Shown here piece by piece: positions 16,076-24,799 of a stretch of DNA of 64,000 nucleotides. The stretch's first letter is position 1; the number at the start of each line of letters is the position of its first letter. This DNA is from an uncultured Lachnospiraceae bacterium (GTDB lineage Bacteria > Bacillota > Clostridia > Lachnospirales > Lachnospiraceae), in assembly GCA_910577175.1 (NCBI GenBank), contig CAJTLU010000014.1:30468-94467 (forward strand), written 5' to 3'. Both the position numbers and the translations under genes were made by a program. The notes under the pieces were generated by a model, which worked only from the letters and a program-made list of their open reading frames with translations, had not been told where the DNA came from and did not search any database.

Positions 16076-17065
16076 TTAGTCACGCTTTCCGCTCAAAAAC
16101 TCCACATACTTCCCGGTGCCGATTGCAACTGCAGTCATCGGATCCTCCGCGGTCATCGTCGGAATTCCGGTCTTTTCTTCAATCAGCTCCTCCAGTCCGT
16201 ATAACAGGCTTCCGCCGCCGGTCAGCACAATGCCGCGCTCTGCAATATCCGCGGCAAGCTCCGGCGGAGTCTTCTCAAGCACAGAATGTACTGCCTCCAC
16301 AATCTGGGACGTCGTCTCACGCAGCGCCTCCTCCGTCTCCTCCGAAGTCACGGAAATCGTCTTCGGAAGTCCGGAAACCAGATTCCTTCCCTTTACATCA
16401 ATGGAAATAGACTCCGGGCGGCGATATGCCGAACCGATTCTTATTTTAATGTCCTCTGCGGTTCTTTCTCCGATTAAAAGACTATTCTTCTTTTTCATGT
16501 AACGCACAATGGCTTCATCAAAGTCATCCCCGGCAATCTTAATGGAAGTGCTTACTACCGTACCGCCAAGGGAAATCACCGCGATATCCGTTGTGCCGCC
16601 GCCGATATCCACCACCATGTTACCGCATGGTCTAGAAATATCAATACCTGCACCGATTGCCGCTGCAATCGGCTCCTCAATAATCGCTACCTCCTTGGCG
16701 CCTGCCTGCAGGGTAGCATCCTCTACTGCCTTTTTCTCTACTTCGGTCACACCGCTCGGCACGCACACACTTACGCGTCTGCCACGGAAACGGCGCTTGC
16801 CGACCGCCTTCTGCAGAAAATACTTTAACATCTTCTCTGTCACAGTATAATCAGAAATAACGCCGGCGCGCAGCGGCCGGACTGCAACAATATTGCCCGG
16901 TGTACGGCCAAGCATCAGCCTTGCCTCCTCGCCGATTGCCTTAATCTTATTTAAGTCGCGGTCAAACGCTACTACGGACGGCTCCTTTAACACCACACCC
17001 TTACCTTTTATATATACTAGAACGCTTGCGGTTCCGAGATCAATTCCGATATCACTGCTTAACAT
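16076..17065 (-). CDS. mreB: Rod-shape protein MreB/Mbl
   Basis: 329 residues, an actin-fold protein: phosphate 1 loop GIDLGTASV, phosphate 2 VVDIGGGTTDIAVI, and adenosine motif GIVLTGGGSLLYGLEE. MreB filaments guide cell-wall synthesis along the cell side. The neighbours flgF and flgG show this is the Mbl-type copy of the mbl-flhO-flhP arrangement, so the protein may be Mbl rather than the MreB of the mreBCD operon. AAAGGAG precedes the start. Confidence 0.93.
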   Translation of the reverse strand: MLSSDIGIDLGTASVLVYIKGKGVVLKEPSVVAFDRDLNKIKAIGEEARLMLGRTPGNIVAVRPLRAGVISDYTVTEKMLKYFLQKAVGKRRFRGRRVSVCVPSGVTEVEKKAVEDATLQAGAKEVAIIEEPIAAAIGAGIDISRPCGNMVVDIGGGTTDIAVISLGGTVVSTSIKIAGDDFDEAIVRYMKKKNSLLIGERTAEDIKIRIGSAYRRPESISIDVKGRNLVSGLPKTISVTSEETEEALRETTSQIVEAVHSVLEKTPPELAADIAERGIVLTGGGSLLYGLEELIEEKTGIPTMTAEDPMTAVAIGTGKYVEFLSGKRD

Positions 17066-17111
17066 CTTCCCAATTCTCCTTTCAATGACTGCTTCTACAG
17101 CCTCCGTTTAT

Positions 17112-17140
17112 ATTATATACATATTTGGGAGATTTTTCAA
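17112..17140 (-). promoter_or_regulatory. Promoter of mreB-flgF-flgG-flgJ
   Basis: TTGAAA (17135-17140), 17 bases, TATAAT (17112-17117) on the minus strand. The remainder of the 280-base gap to the plus-strand gene at 17347 is AT-rich and holds no gene. Confidence 0.75.
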
Positions 17141-17289
17141 AGCCTTTTTTCAAGAATCGCATATATTTTTTAGGATATCTACTATATCGGACAAAATCCT
17201 TCGTTTCTTCACCTTTTTTTCTTCTAAATTATGAAATTCTGTTTCTGCAGATTCCAAAACACTTTGGAAAAGTCCGAAGCATCCGGCTT

Positions 17290-17318
17290 TTGACAAATAC
17301 TGCCTTCTATGGTAAACT
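17290..17318 (+). promoter_or_regulatory. Promoter of the small membrane protein gene
   Basis: TTGACA (17290-17295), 17 bases, TAAACT (17313-17318), 28 bases before the ATG at 17347. Confidence 0.75.
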
Positions 17319-17346
17319 GAGGATACCTTAAAACGGAGGTAAAACT

Positions 17347-17826
17347 ATGGAACCCTCACAAAACAACAAAAAACAACGCCAGGCACTGTTTTTACTCTGC
17401 CGCTTTCTTACTTTGCGCCTGCTTCATAAAATTATGCTTGTTCTCCTGTTTTCAACCGGCCTCGTTCTTTCCTTTTTAGACCGGACGCAGTTTGCGCCTT
17501 ACGGCATTGCTGTTATCTGCCTGCTTCTCCCTTCCTTTATCTGTGGAGCTTCTTCTGATACCGAAAAAAAAGGCGGCGATGCGCCGTTATCCAGCCTTTA
17601 TCACCGATACCGCTGCTCGCATGCCGCCTTTTTCAGTTATCATATTACGTTTCTGTTGTGTTCCCTCCTGCTGCTCTGTTGGCATTTTTTACAAAAAACA
17701 CCGCTTTTGCTGCTTGGAGCCTCCCTGCCGTTGATTTATCTTGCCTTAAATCTTGCGTTTTACCCGCTTGTCAGCTACGTTCTTTTCTGGTACTGCCACC
17801 GCCGGCTGATGGACGGCAGCTTATGA
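17347..17826 (+). CDS. Unknown membrane protein, four helices
   Basis: 159 residues, ATG 17347 with GGAGGT. I do not recognise the family. Four hydrophobic stretches are seen (about 30-46, 52-67, 96-113, 121-148), with a basic N terminus and a short basic C-terminal tail (CHRRLMDGSL). It has its own promoter. Its last six bases overlap the end of the converging EAL gene, so both stop codons share a small region without a terminator. Confidence 0.65.
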   Translation: MEPSQNNKKQRQALFLLCRFLTLRLLHKIMLVLLFSTGLVLSFLDRTQFAPYGIAVICLLLPSFICGASSDTEKKGGDAPLSSLYHRYRCSHAAFFSYHITFLLCSLLLLCWHFLQKTPLLLLGASLPLIYLALNLAFYPLVSYVLFWYCHRRLMDGSL

Positions 17827-20064
17827 CGTTTCCTGCTTCCTGTAGAGCTGCTCGAACTCTGACACAATCATTGGCTTTGCGTAATAATACCCTTGAATCA
17901 TGTCGCATTCCGCTTCCTTCAGGAACTCCTTTTGTACCTTTGTTTCCACTCCCTCCGCAAGCACTGACATTTCCAGGTCCTTTGCCATGGAAATTACATG
18001 CATCACAATCTGCTTGCCGCGGTCAATATCCTTCTCCCCGTCACAGTCATTAAAAAATTCTTTATCCAGCTTTAATACATCCACCGGAAGCCTGCGCAGC
18101 AGATTCAAAGAAGAATACCCGGAACCGAAATCGTCCATTGACAGGCGGAAGCCTTGTTCCTTAATTGCTTCCATTATCTGAAGCAGCGTTCCGTTCTCTT
18201 CATAAAATGCAGACTCTGTCAGCTCAAACTCAATGTAGTGCGGCGGTATGCCGTATTTCTTTACTACATCTGCCAGCTGTTCCACCAGATTCTTTGCATA
18301 CAGGTGTGTTCTGGAAAGATTTACGGAAATACACATTAACGGGATACCTTCCTTTGCCCATGTGGCAATTAACTCGCAGACCTTCTCCAACACATACATA
18401 TCCAGCTCAATAATAAAACCGTTGGCTTCAAACAGAGGAATAAACGCGTCCGGCGGAAGCATGCCGCGCGAGGAATGCTTCCAGCGGATTAAAGCCTCCG
18501 CTCCGATAATCTGCTCCGTTACCGTATCATACTTTGGCTGAAAATAAACTAAAAACTCGCCGTTCTTTAATGCATTTTCTGCATCATACTCCAGTTCCCG
18601 CTCCTCCACACGCCTTGTCTTAAGCACCTCGTCATAATAAACAATTTCATCGAACACCTGCTTTTTGCACTCTGTACGCGCCATATTCGCATTAGCACGT
18701 ACATGATTGATATCCATCGCGCCCTCGATACGGTACACGCCGCAGGAAAACTTTAATGTACACAGACGCAGGGTGCCATCCGGCTCCTTGCAGGCAATAA
18801 TTGCTTCAAACAGCTTTGAAATTCTCCGGGAAAGCTCCTCCTGACTTCCTTCATCCTTAAGAAGCAGAGCAAAATTATCTCCGGAAATATGCGCATACAG
18901 CTCGCCTTCCTCCACAAACTCCTTTATGACCTCTGCAATATGAATCAGAAGACGGTTGCCGTATTCATAGCCGAACATCTCGTTTATGTACTTAAAATTA
19001 TTGATATCAAACGTAACATAGGCGTATTTTCTGTCCTGCCTGTTAATAAGAACCTGTGCATCCAGCTTATGCTTTGTCTTTGACGGAATTTTGGTCAATG
19101 GATCCTCATACGCCGCTTTATAAATCTCCTTCTGCTTCTTCCTGTACGCAATCACAGCTCCGAAAGCCAGACAGAGCATACACACCGCCATAAGCGCAAG
19201 CAACAAATATGCCCATACCATAGCATTCTCGATTTTGGTTTCCATTATCTTCGAATTGGTAAAATGTATCACATAAAAATCTTCATAATCCGGTACCTGT
19301 GCAACTGCAAACCAAATCTGCTTTCCGAACCTGTTCTTTGCGGAGGTCACTGCGCTCTGCCGTTCCGATATCTCGGTCTCAAGCCAGTCCTTCTGTGCCA
19401 GCTCCTCCCCGTCCCGAGAGACTGCCTCCCATGTCAGTTCGCTTCCTACATACTCTTCAAACTTATCCGATGCACTCAAAAGCTCCCCGGCAGAGTTTAC
19501 AATCATCTCCGCTACTTCTAACCTCTTGCTCTCCGGCTCCATTGAAATATCGTTTAAAGGATATTGGGAACAAATTGCACCGGCAATCTCCCCGTTTCTC
19601 CAATACGGCATTACAAATACCACCCCGGCAGACGCATATCCGTCATTGACATACGCGACAGAGGATTCTCCTGACAATGCCAGGTCAATCTGCCTGTGCG
19701 GAGTATCCGTGACAGATTCTCCCGAAGAATCATAATAGATATAATTCTTATCTACAACGCCAAGACAGCTCATGCCATACCGTTCCCGTGCACTTTCCAA
19801 GGAATCCGCCGCCTCCTGACCGATTTCATAGGACTGGCTTACCAGATCCTGTATCGTGTCCAGAGTGGCAAACCTTTCTTTTATTTCGCCGGAAACATCC
19901 CTTGCACTCTGCTGTACCCCGTTTAACAGCTCCTGTTCACATTCCTCTATCAAATCCCTTCTCATTTCACGCAAATAGAGAAAAGCAATCCCACATACTG
20001 CAAAAAGCAGGACACAGCCGATTCCAAAGTTCCTCATCCATCTTTTCTTACTCTCTTTTGTCAT
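17821..20064 (-). CDS. Membrane sensor with degenerate GGDEF and probably active EAL domain
   Basis: 747 residues from ATG 20064 (GGAAGGTGG upstream; a TTG at 20115 is the alternative). Order: membrane helix (about 10-30), extracytoplasmic sensor domain (about 31-265), second helix (about 268-290), GGDEF-like domain with SGDNF in place of GGDEF, then EAL domain. The EAL domain keeps its metal and catalytic residues (EALIRW, SVNLSRTHL, ELTESAF, DDFGSGYSSL, LKLDKEFF, LAEGVET, IQGYYYAKP), so it should cut cyclic di-GMP. The changed GGDEF motif suggests no synthesis, perhaps GTP sensing. It may link an outside signal to motility. Confidence 0.9.
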   Translation of the reverse strand: MTKESKKRWMRNFGIGCVLLFAVCGIAFLYLREMRRDLIEECEQELLNGVQQSARDVSGEIKERFATLDTIQDLVSQSYEIGQEAADSLESARERYGMSCLGVVDKNYIYYDSSGESVTDTPHRQIDLALSGESSVAYVNDGYASAGVVFVMPYWRNGEIAGAICSQYPLNDISMEPESKRLEVAEMIVNSAGELLSASDKFEEYVGSELTWEAVSRDGEELAQKDWLETEISERQSAVTSAKNRFGKQIWFAVAQVPDYEDFYVIHFTNSKIMETKIENAMVWAYLLLALMAVCMLCLAFGAVIAYRKKQKEIYKAAYEDPLTKIPSKTKHKLDAQVLINRQDRKYAYVTFDINNFKYINEMFGYEYGNRLLIHIAEVIKEFVEEGELYAHISGDNFALLLKDEGSQEELSRRISKLFEAIIACKEPDGTLRLCTLKFSCGVYRIEGAMDINHVRANANMARTECKKQVFDEIVYYDEVLKTRRVEERELEYDAENALKNGEFLVYFQPKYDTVTEQIIGAEALIRWKHSSRGMLPPDAFIPLFEANGFIIELDMYVLEKVCELIATWAKEGIPLMCISVNLSRTHLYAKNLVEQLADVVKKYGIPPHYIEFELTESAFYEENGTLLQIMEAIKEQGFRLSMDDFGSGYSSLNLLRRLPVDVLKLDKEFFNDCDGEKDIDRGKQIVMHVISMAKDLEMSVLAEGVETKVQKEFLKEAECDMIQGYYYAKPMIVSEFEQLYRKQETS

Positions 20065-20172
20065 TGTCCACCTTCCCTGTCGTCCTGCAGCCTGTCCCCG
20101 CAGTCTTTCCTCCAAACCGGCGATACCCTTTCTGCCATCCGAAAAACCATAAGACAGGCAATTATTAGATTT

Positions 20173-20201
20173 ATTCTACCATAGCTTTTTGACAATTTCA
20201 A
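20173..20201 (-). promoter_or_regulatory. Promoter of the EAL gene
   Basis: TTGAAA (20196-20201), 17 bases, TAGAAT (20173-20178) on the minus strand. Confidence 0.65.
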
Positions 20202-20213
20202 GCCCCGGCTCCC

Positions 20214-20242
20214 TTGAGTTTCCAGATAAAACATGGTACAAT
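20214..20242 (+). promoter_or_regulatory. Promoter of the SWIM/MoxR/VWA operon
   Basis: TTGAGT (20214-20219), 17 bases, TACAAT (20237-20242). It is nearly back-to-back with the EAL promoter. About 70 bases of 5' untranslated region follow, then AAAGGAGGAG before the ATG at 20314. Confidence 0.7.
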
Positions 20243-20313
20243 AATTTAAAACTTATGCCAGAAAACGGTCTGACGGCCATATCTGACAATCTTCAAAAGG
20301 AGGAGTATTTTTT

Positions 20314-21750
20314 ATGGAATTGACAGAACAGACCATCTTGCTCCAGGCGCCTAATCCCGCAGCAGCGGAGAACGGACGAAAGCTGTCAAAAAAAGGAAGC
20401 TTTTCCGCCTTGTGCAAGACACAGGACAAAACTGTATACTGGGGAGAGTGTGCCGGAAGCGGGAAAAACCCTTACCATGTTTCTATCGACTGGCTTAACC
20501 CGGACGCCCCTGTGTGCCGCTGCTCCTGCCCCAGCCGGCAGTTTCCTTGCAAGCACGCTCTGGGTCTGATGTTTGAGCAGCTGGCAGGCAAAGACTTCGA
20601 AACGGCAGAAATCCCTCAGGACATTGCGGATAAACGCTCCCGTCAGGCTGCCCGCACTGCAAAAAAAGAATCCGGCGAACCGCCGAAGGCAAAAAAGACC
20701 AGTTCTGCAGCCCAGAAGAAAAAGCTGTCCCGGCAGTTAGAGGGTCTTGACATGGCTGAAAAAATGGTAAATGACCTGCTTACCACCGGAGTCGGAACCC
20801 TGTCAGGCAGCTCCGCCCAGGCGTATGACAAGCTTGCAAAGGATCTTGGCAGCTGCTATCTTACCGGTCTGCAGGCTGCCTTTACCCGCATGGCCCTGGC
20901 GGTCCGTACCATCCAGCAAAATTCCGGTCAGTCGGATATCGCTTATACAGAGGCCCTGCGCATCTTAATTTATCTGCGCTCTGTTATCAAAAAATCCCGT
21001 ACATTTTTACAGACAAAACTAGAAACCGATAACTTTTCCTCGGAGGACACCGTACTTTTCGAGGCTCTGGGCGGAGTCTGGAAGTTAGAAGACCTCCACG
21101 CCGTCGGAGCCTTCCGGGAGAAAGCGCGGCTGATGCAGCTTTCCTTTGACGTGTCCTACGATGAAGCAAAAAAGGAGTACATAGAACGGGGCTGGTGGCT
21201 GGATATAGACAGCGGCCACATCGACCAGACCTTGAACTTCCGCCCGCTTAAGGCATTAAAGTATGTCAGAGGGGAGGACAGCCGGTTCGACCTTTTGGAG
21301 ATACCTACCCTTTATACCTATCCCGGCGAGGGAAACCGCCGCATCCGCTGGGATTCCGCATCCTCACGTCCTCTCACAAAAGAAGAACGTGCCGCGCTGC
21401 CGGCCCTGGCCCGGCCTGACCTGGCAACGGCTCTGAAGGAGACCAAAAATCAAATCAAAAATACCCTGCTTCCTAAATTTCTGGCAGTCCTGCTTCCTAT
21501 CGGACAGCTCGGAAAGGTAGAGGACACCTTAGTGCTGGAGGACCCTGAGGGTACGCGGATTGTTCTCCGGGACCGCCCGGAGGATGGAGCGAGCCACGCC
21601 TCCACAGACCGGCTTGCGCTTCTTCCGGAAAGGATTTCTCCGGGCAGCGCCCTGTTCGGACTGATGTTCTATGATGAGAGCGACCGGAGCATCTGTTTGC
21701 ATCCTTACAGCATTCTCACGCCGAGCCGTATCATCAGATTACAATTTTAA
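20314..21750 (+). CDS. SWIM zinc-finger protein (gene 1 of five-gene operon)
   Basis: 478 residues. The SWIM motif is C70-x-C72-x6-C79-x-H81 (CRCSCPSRQFPCKH), a zinc-binding fold that contacts nucleic acid or protein. It is followed by a Lys/Ala-rich linker (about 105-145) and a long helical C-terminal part with a WWLDIDSGHIDQTLNFRPLKAL segment, without an enzyme motif I recognise. The stop codon at 21748-21750 is inside the ribosome site region of the next gene. SWIM proteins are known partners of DUF5691, MoxR, DUF5682 and VWA genes in this order in actinobacteria and other phyla; the joint function is not established. Confidence 0.85.
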   Translation: MELTEQTILLQAPNPAAAENGRKLSKKGSFSALCKTQDKTVYWGECAGSGKNPYHVSIDWLNPDAPVCRCSCPSRQFPCKHALGLMFEQLAGKDFETAEIPQDIADKRSRQAARTAKKESGEPPKAKKTSSAAQKKKLSRQLEGLDMAEKMVNDLLTTGVGTLSGSSAQAYDKLAKDLGSCYLTGLQAAFTRMALAVRTIQQNSGQSDIAYTEALRILIYLRSVIKKSRTFLQTKLETDNFSSEDTVLFEALGGVWKLEDLHAVGAFREKARLMQLSFDVSYDEAKKEYIERGWWLDIDSGHIDQTLNFRPLKALKYVRGEDSRFDLLEIPTLYTYPGEGNRRIRWDSASSRPLTKEERAALPALARPDLATALKETKNQIKNTLLPKFLAVLLPIGQLGKVEDTLVLEDPEGTRIVLRDRPEDGASHASTDRLALLPERISPGSALFGLMFYDESDRSICLHPYSILTPSRIIRLQF

Positions 21751-21763
21751 GGAGACGAGAAAA

Positions 21764-23671
21764 ATGAATCTACAACCTCTTTTTGATGTAAAATCGCGGC
21801 TGGAACAGGCCGCCATCGCCGGAACAGGCCTGTTGGCTGAAGATTTCCGGCTCCAAAGGGCAGCGGAAAATCTGAAACCTCTTGCAGCTGCCAGTCCGGT
21901 ATTCGCCAAAATAGACAGCGGTCTGCAAGCTCTCCTGTCTGCACCTGCAGAAGAAAGAAGCGGTCAGCTTCTGGATTTGCTGGCACTGGTAGACGCTGTG
22001 ACCTACACTCAGGGCACAAGCGGCATAACCGGGGAGCTGTCCCCTCTTCCTGCCGGAATCGGAACCTGCGAGCCTCTTTCCTATGGACAGCTCCAGCCCC
22101 TTTTGGAAGCCCTCACAAGTACCGGCGGAGGACGGATGAACTTAATAAAAGATACCTGGGAAAATCATCCTGAATACTTCACAGACTTCCGGGTTCTTCC
22201 CTGCCTTATCCTCGGACTGGGCGAGGGGTACGCAGAACTGGCTGACCTGATTGCCGATATTTTAAAGACCCAGAAGCCGGAAATCACCTCCCTGATGAAG
22301 AAGGACTTCGAGCCTGCAGGGAAAAAGGATATGGTCCGGCGCGTGGAGGTCATCTCCGCTCTGGAAGGCGCGGCTGCTACCCCATGGCTCCGGGAAGTTC
22401 TCCCCGAAGCAAAAAAGGATGTCCGCACAGCTATCATCACCGCTCTTGGCGTCGATCCACAGAATGCAGACTTCCTTCTGGAGCTCTCCAATGGCGAGAA
22501 AGGCTCAAACCGGGATGCCGTACTGCAGGGTCTGGCACTTCGGGAGGGAGAAGAAATACAAAAATTCTGGAGCAAAGAGGTGGAAAAAAACGGCCATTCC
22601 ATTTATTTTCTCGCTCCTTCCTCTTCCGACTGGGCCTCCGATTTAACAGCTGCCGGACTCCGGGACAGGATTGAAAAGGTTCTCGCCGCTTCGAAACCTG
22701 TCTTAATGAAAGAACAGGATGAACTCCAGCTCTGGCTGGATTCCACCAACCACAAGTCTTCTCCTGCCATGCTGGATTTCTGGCGATTTACAGATGAACA
22801 AATGGATTCCATCCGCCAGCTGAAAAACCATAACGGCCGCCCTATGGAATTTGATGCGAAACTGACCGACCAGCTGCTTTATTCTCTCTGCGATACCGGA
22901 ACAAAGCCTTTGTGCGATTTATGCAAGGAGCTGTGGGAAAAGGATACCAAACAGCCTCAGTGGCTGTCTCATGCATTTCTCGCCGCATTGCTCACCTGCC
23001 CGGCCGCCGAAGTATACGACCGTTTTTCTCCTTATGTACTTACTGCAAAGCCTCTGACGGGAGCCCAGAAAAAGCAGGAATTCCATGACGCAGTCTTACG
23101 GGGCCTGAGCCAAATATCCTGGGACGAAGAAAAGAACACCCATGTCATAGCTAAAGGGAACCTTCCGCTCGCCCAGTCGCTGGATTCCAGATGGATGGAG
23201 CATCTTACCAAAGCCTTTTGGAGAACCTCCTTCGAAAGGCAACGGCTGCCTTTTAGTACCTGGGAACAGGTTGACAATTTCGATATCTACCTCGTACGTC
23301 TTTTCAACCCTTCTGACGAAAAAATGTGCGCTTTTATTGTCCCGTGGCTCCGCGAACGTGCAGTGGAAACCGGTTACTGGGACACCTATAGCAGATGGAT
23401 CATCGATTTCGGAGGCAGCCCGCGTGGCATTCTGGGTGAGAGCATGAAAAAAAGCAAAAGAGTACCATACCTCTATCTTGTATGGAAGCTGCTGAGCGAG
23501 GCATCCGGGGTACTTTCTCCGGAGGAAATTGTTTCCCTTCTGGAGGAGATACATGCCACCGGCCTTTTCCGTAAATCGTCGGATGAAATGGGAGAGACCG
23601 TCTTTATGAAAACGATTGCAGATCTGCAGGCAGGCAGACCTTTCCCTGAACGAGATGCATGGAATGTTTAA
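21764..23671 (+). CDS. DUF5691-like helical protein (gene 2 of operon)
   Basis: 635 residues from ATG 21764 with AAGGAGA just upstream; an ATG further upstream (21671) lies inside gene 1 and lacks a ribosome site. No catalytic motif is visible. The middle has repeating helical segments (for example VRRVEVISALEGAAATPWLREVLPEAKKDVRTAIITALGV), resembling HEAT-type repeats, which suggests a scaffold or protein-binding role. The assignment to DUF5691 rests on size and gene order beside a SWIM gene and a MoxR ATPase. Translated with its neighbours. Confidence 0.7.
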   Translation: MNLQPLFDVKSRLEQAAIAGTGLLAEDFRLQRAAENLKPLAAASPVFAKIDSGLQALLSAPAEERSGQLLDLLALVDAVTYTQGTSGITGELSPLPAGIGTCEPLSYGQLQPLLEALTSTGGGRMNLIKDTWENHPEYFTDFRVLPCLILGLGEGYAELADLIADILKTQKPEITSLMKKDFEPAGKKDMVRRVEVISALEGAAATPWLREVLPEAKKDVRTAIITALGVDPQNADFLLELSNGEKGSNRDAVLQGLALREGEEIQKFWSKEVEKNGHSIYFLAPSSSDWASDLTAAGLRDRIEKVLAASKPVLMKEQDELQLWLDSTNHKSSPAMLDFWRFTDEQMDSIRQLKNHNGRPMEFDAKLTDQLLYSLCDTGTKPLCDLCKELWEKDTKQPQWLSHAFLAALLTCPAAEVYDRFSPYVLTAKPLTGAQKKQEFHDAVLRGLSQISWDEEKNTHVIAKGNLPLAQSLDSRWMEHLTKAFWRTSFERQRLPFSTWEQVDNFDIYLVRLFNPSDEKMCAFIVPWLRERAVETGYWDTYSRWIIDFGGSPRGILGESMKKSKRVPYLYLVWKLLSEASGVLSPEEIVSLLEEIHATGLFRKSSDEMGETVFMKTIADLQAGRPFPERDAWNV

Positions 23672-23707
23672 AATGAGCGCAAAAACAGCGCAGAAAAGAG
23701 GTAAACA

Positions 23708-24799
23708 ATGGCAGAATCAAAAATTCAGCGCCTCCCGGCGGAGGAGCTTTACCAGAAAGAAATTGACGCCCTGATTTCGGCGGAGAAGGATTCCATCCCT
23801 ACCGGATGGCGGATGTCTCCCCGCTCCGTTCTGACTTACATTACCGGAGGCGTCAAGGTCAAAGGAGTGGATATCACCCCGAAATACATGGGAAACCGGC
23901 GTCTGGTGGAAATCGCCATCTCCACCCTTGTGACTGACCGGGCACTGCTTCTCATCGGTGAACCAGGCACGGCAAAGTCCTGGCTTTCCGAGCATTTATC
24001 GGCTGCTGTCAACGGAGATTCGACGAAAGTAATCCAAGGCACCGCAGGCACCACCGAGGAGCAAATCCGCTACTCCTGGAACTACGCAATGCTTATTGCC
24101 AAAGGCCCTTGTCCGGAGGCAATGGTAAAGAGCCCTGTGTATCAGGCCATGGAAAGCGGCTCCATTGCCCGCATTGAAGAAATCTCCCGCTGTGCCAGCG
24201 AGGTACAGGATGCCCTCATCTCCATCCTCTCGGAAAAGCGGCTCAGCATTCCTGAACTGGGGCTGGAGCTTCCGGCAAAAAAGGGCTTTTCCGTCATTGC
24301 CACAGCAAATACCAGAGACAAGGGCGTCAATGACATGTCCGCCGCTCTCAAGCGCCGGTTCAATATCATCGTCCTGCCTACCCCGTCTGATATGTCCACC
24401 GAAATGGAAATCGTCCGCACCAGAGTGGCACAGCTTGCCTCTGGTCTGGACCTGAATGCAAAACAGCCAGAGGAAGACACCGTCGAAAAGGTTGTTACCA
24501 TCTTCCGGGAACTGCGGGCCGGAGCTACCCTGGACGGGAAGCAGAAGCTGAAGGCCACTTCGGGAGTGCTCTCCACAGCAGAGGCAATCTCCCTGTTAGC
24601 GAACTCCATGGCTCTCGCCGGGAGCTTCGGAAACGGAACCGTTACAGCGGAAGACCTTGCCGCCGCACTGCAGGGCGCAGTGATTAAAGATGAGGACAAG
24701 GATAAAATTTCCTGGAGCGAATATCTGGAGAATGTAATGAAAAAGCGTGGCAGCGCATGGCTTCCTCTTTACCGCGCCTGCCGGGAGCTGAACGGATGA
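23708..24799 (+). CDS. MoxR-family AAA+ ATPase (gene 3 of operon)
   Basis: 363 residues. Walker A G84-E-P-G-T-A-K-S91, a Walker-B-like stretch GSIARIEEISRC, sensor 1 SVIATANTRD, and arginine-finger region SAALKRRFN. MoxR ATPases act with VWA-domain proteins as chaperones that insert metals or remodel enzyme complexes (known pairs: RavA-ViaA, NorQ-NorD, CbbQ-CbbO). Here the VWA partner is two genes downstream. Its last codons overlap the next gene (ATGA at 24796-24799). Walker B has Glu-Glu rather than Asp-Glu, which is worth noting but probably functional. Confidence 0.9.
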   Translation: MAESKIQRLPAEELYQKEIDALISAEKDSIPTGWRMSPRSVLTYITGGVKVKGVDITPKYMGNRRLVEIAISTLVTDRALLLIGEPGTAKSWLSEHLSAAVNGDSTKVIQGTAGTTEEQIRYSWNYAMLIAKGPCPEAMVKSPVYQAMESGSIARIEEISRCASEVQDALISILSEKRLSIPELGLELPAKKGFSVIATANTRDKGVNDMSAALKRRFNIIVLPTPSDMSTEMEIVRTRVAQLASGLDLNAKQPEEDTVEKVVTIFRELRAGATLDGKQKLKATSGVLSTAEAISLLANSMALAGSFGNGTVTAEDLAAALQGAVIKDEDKDKISWSEYLENVMKKRGSAWLPLYRACRELNG

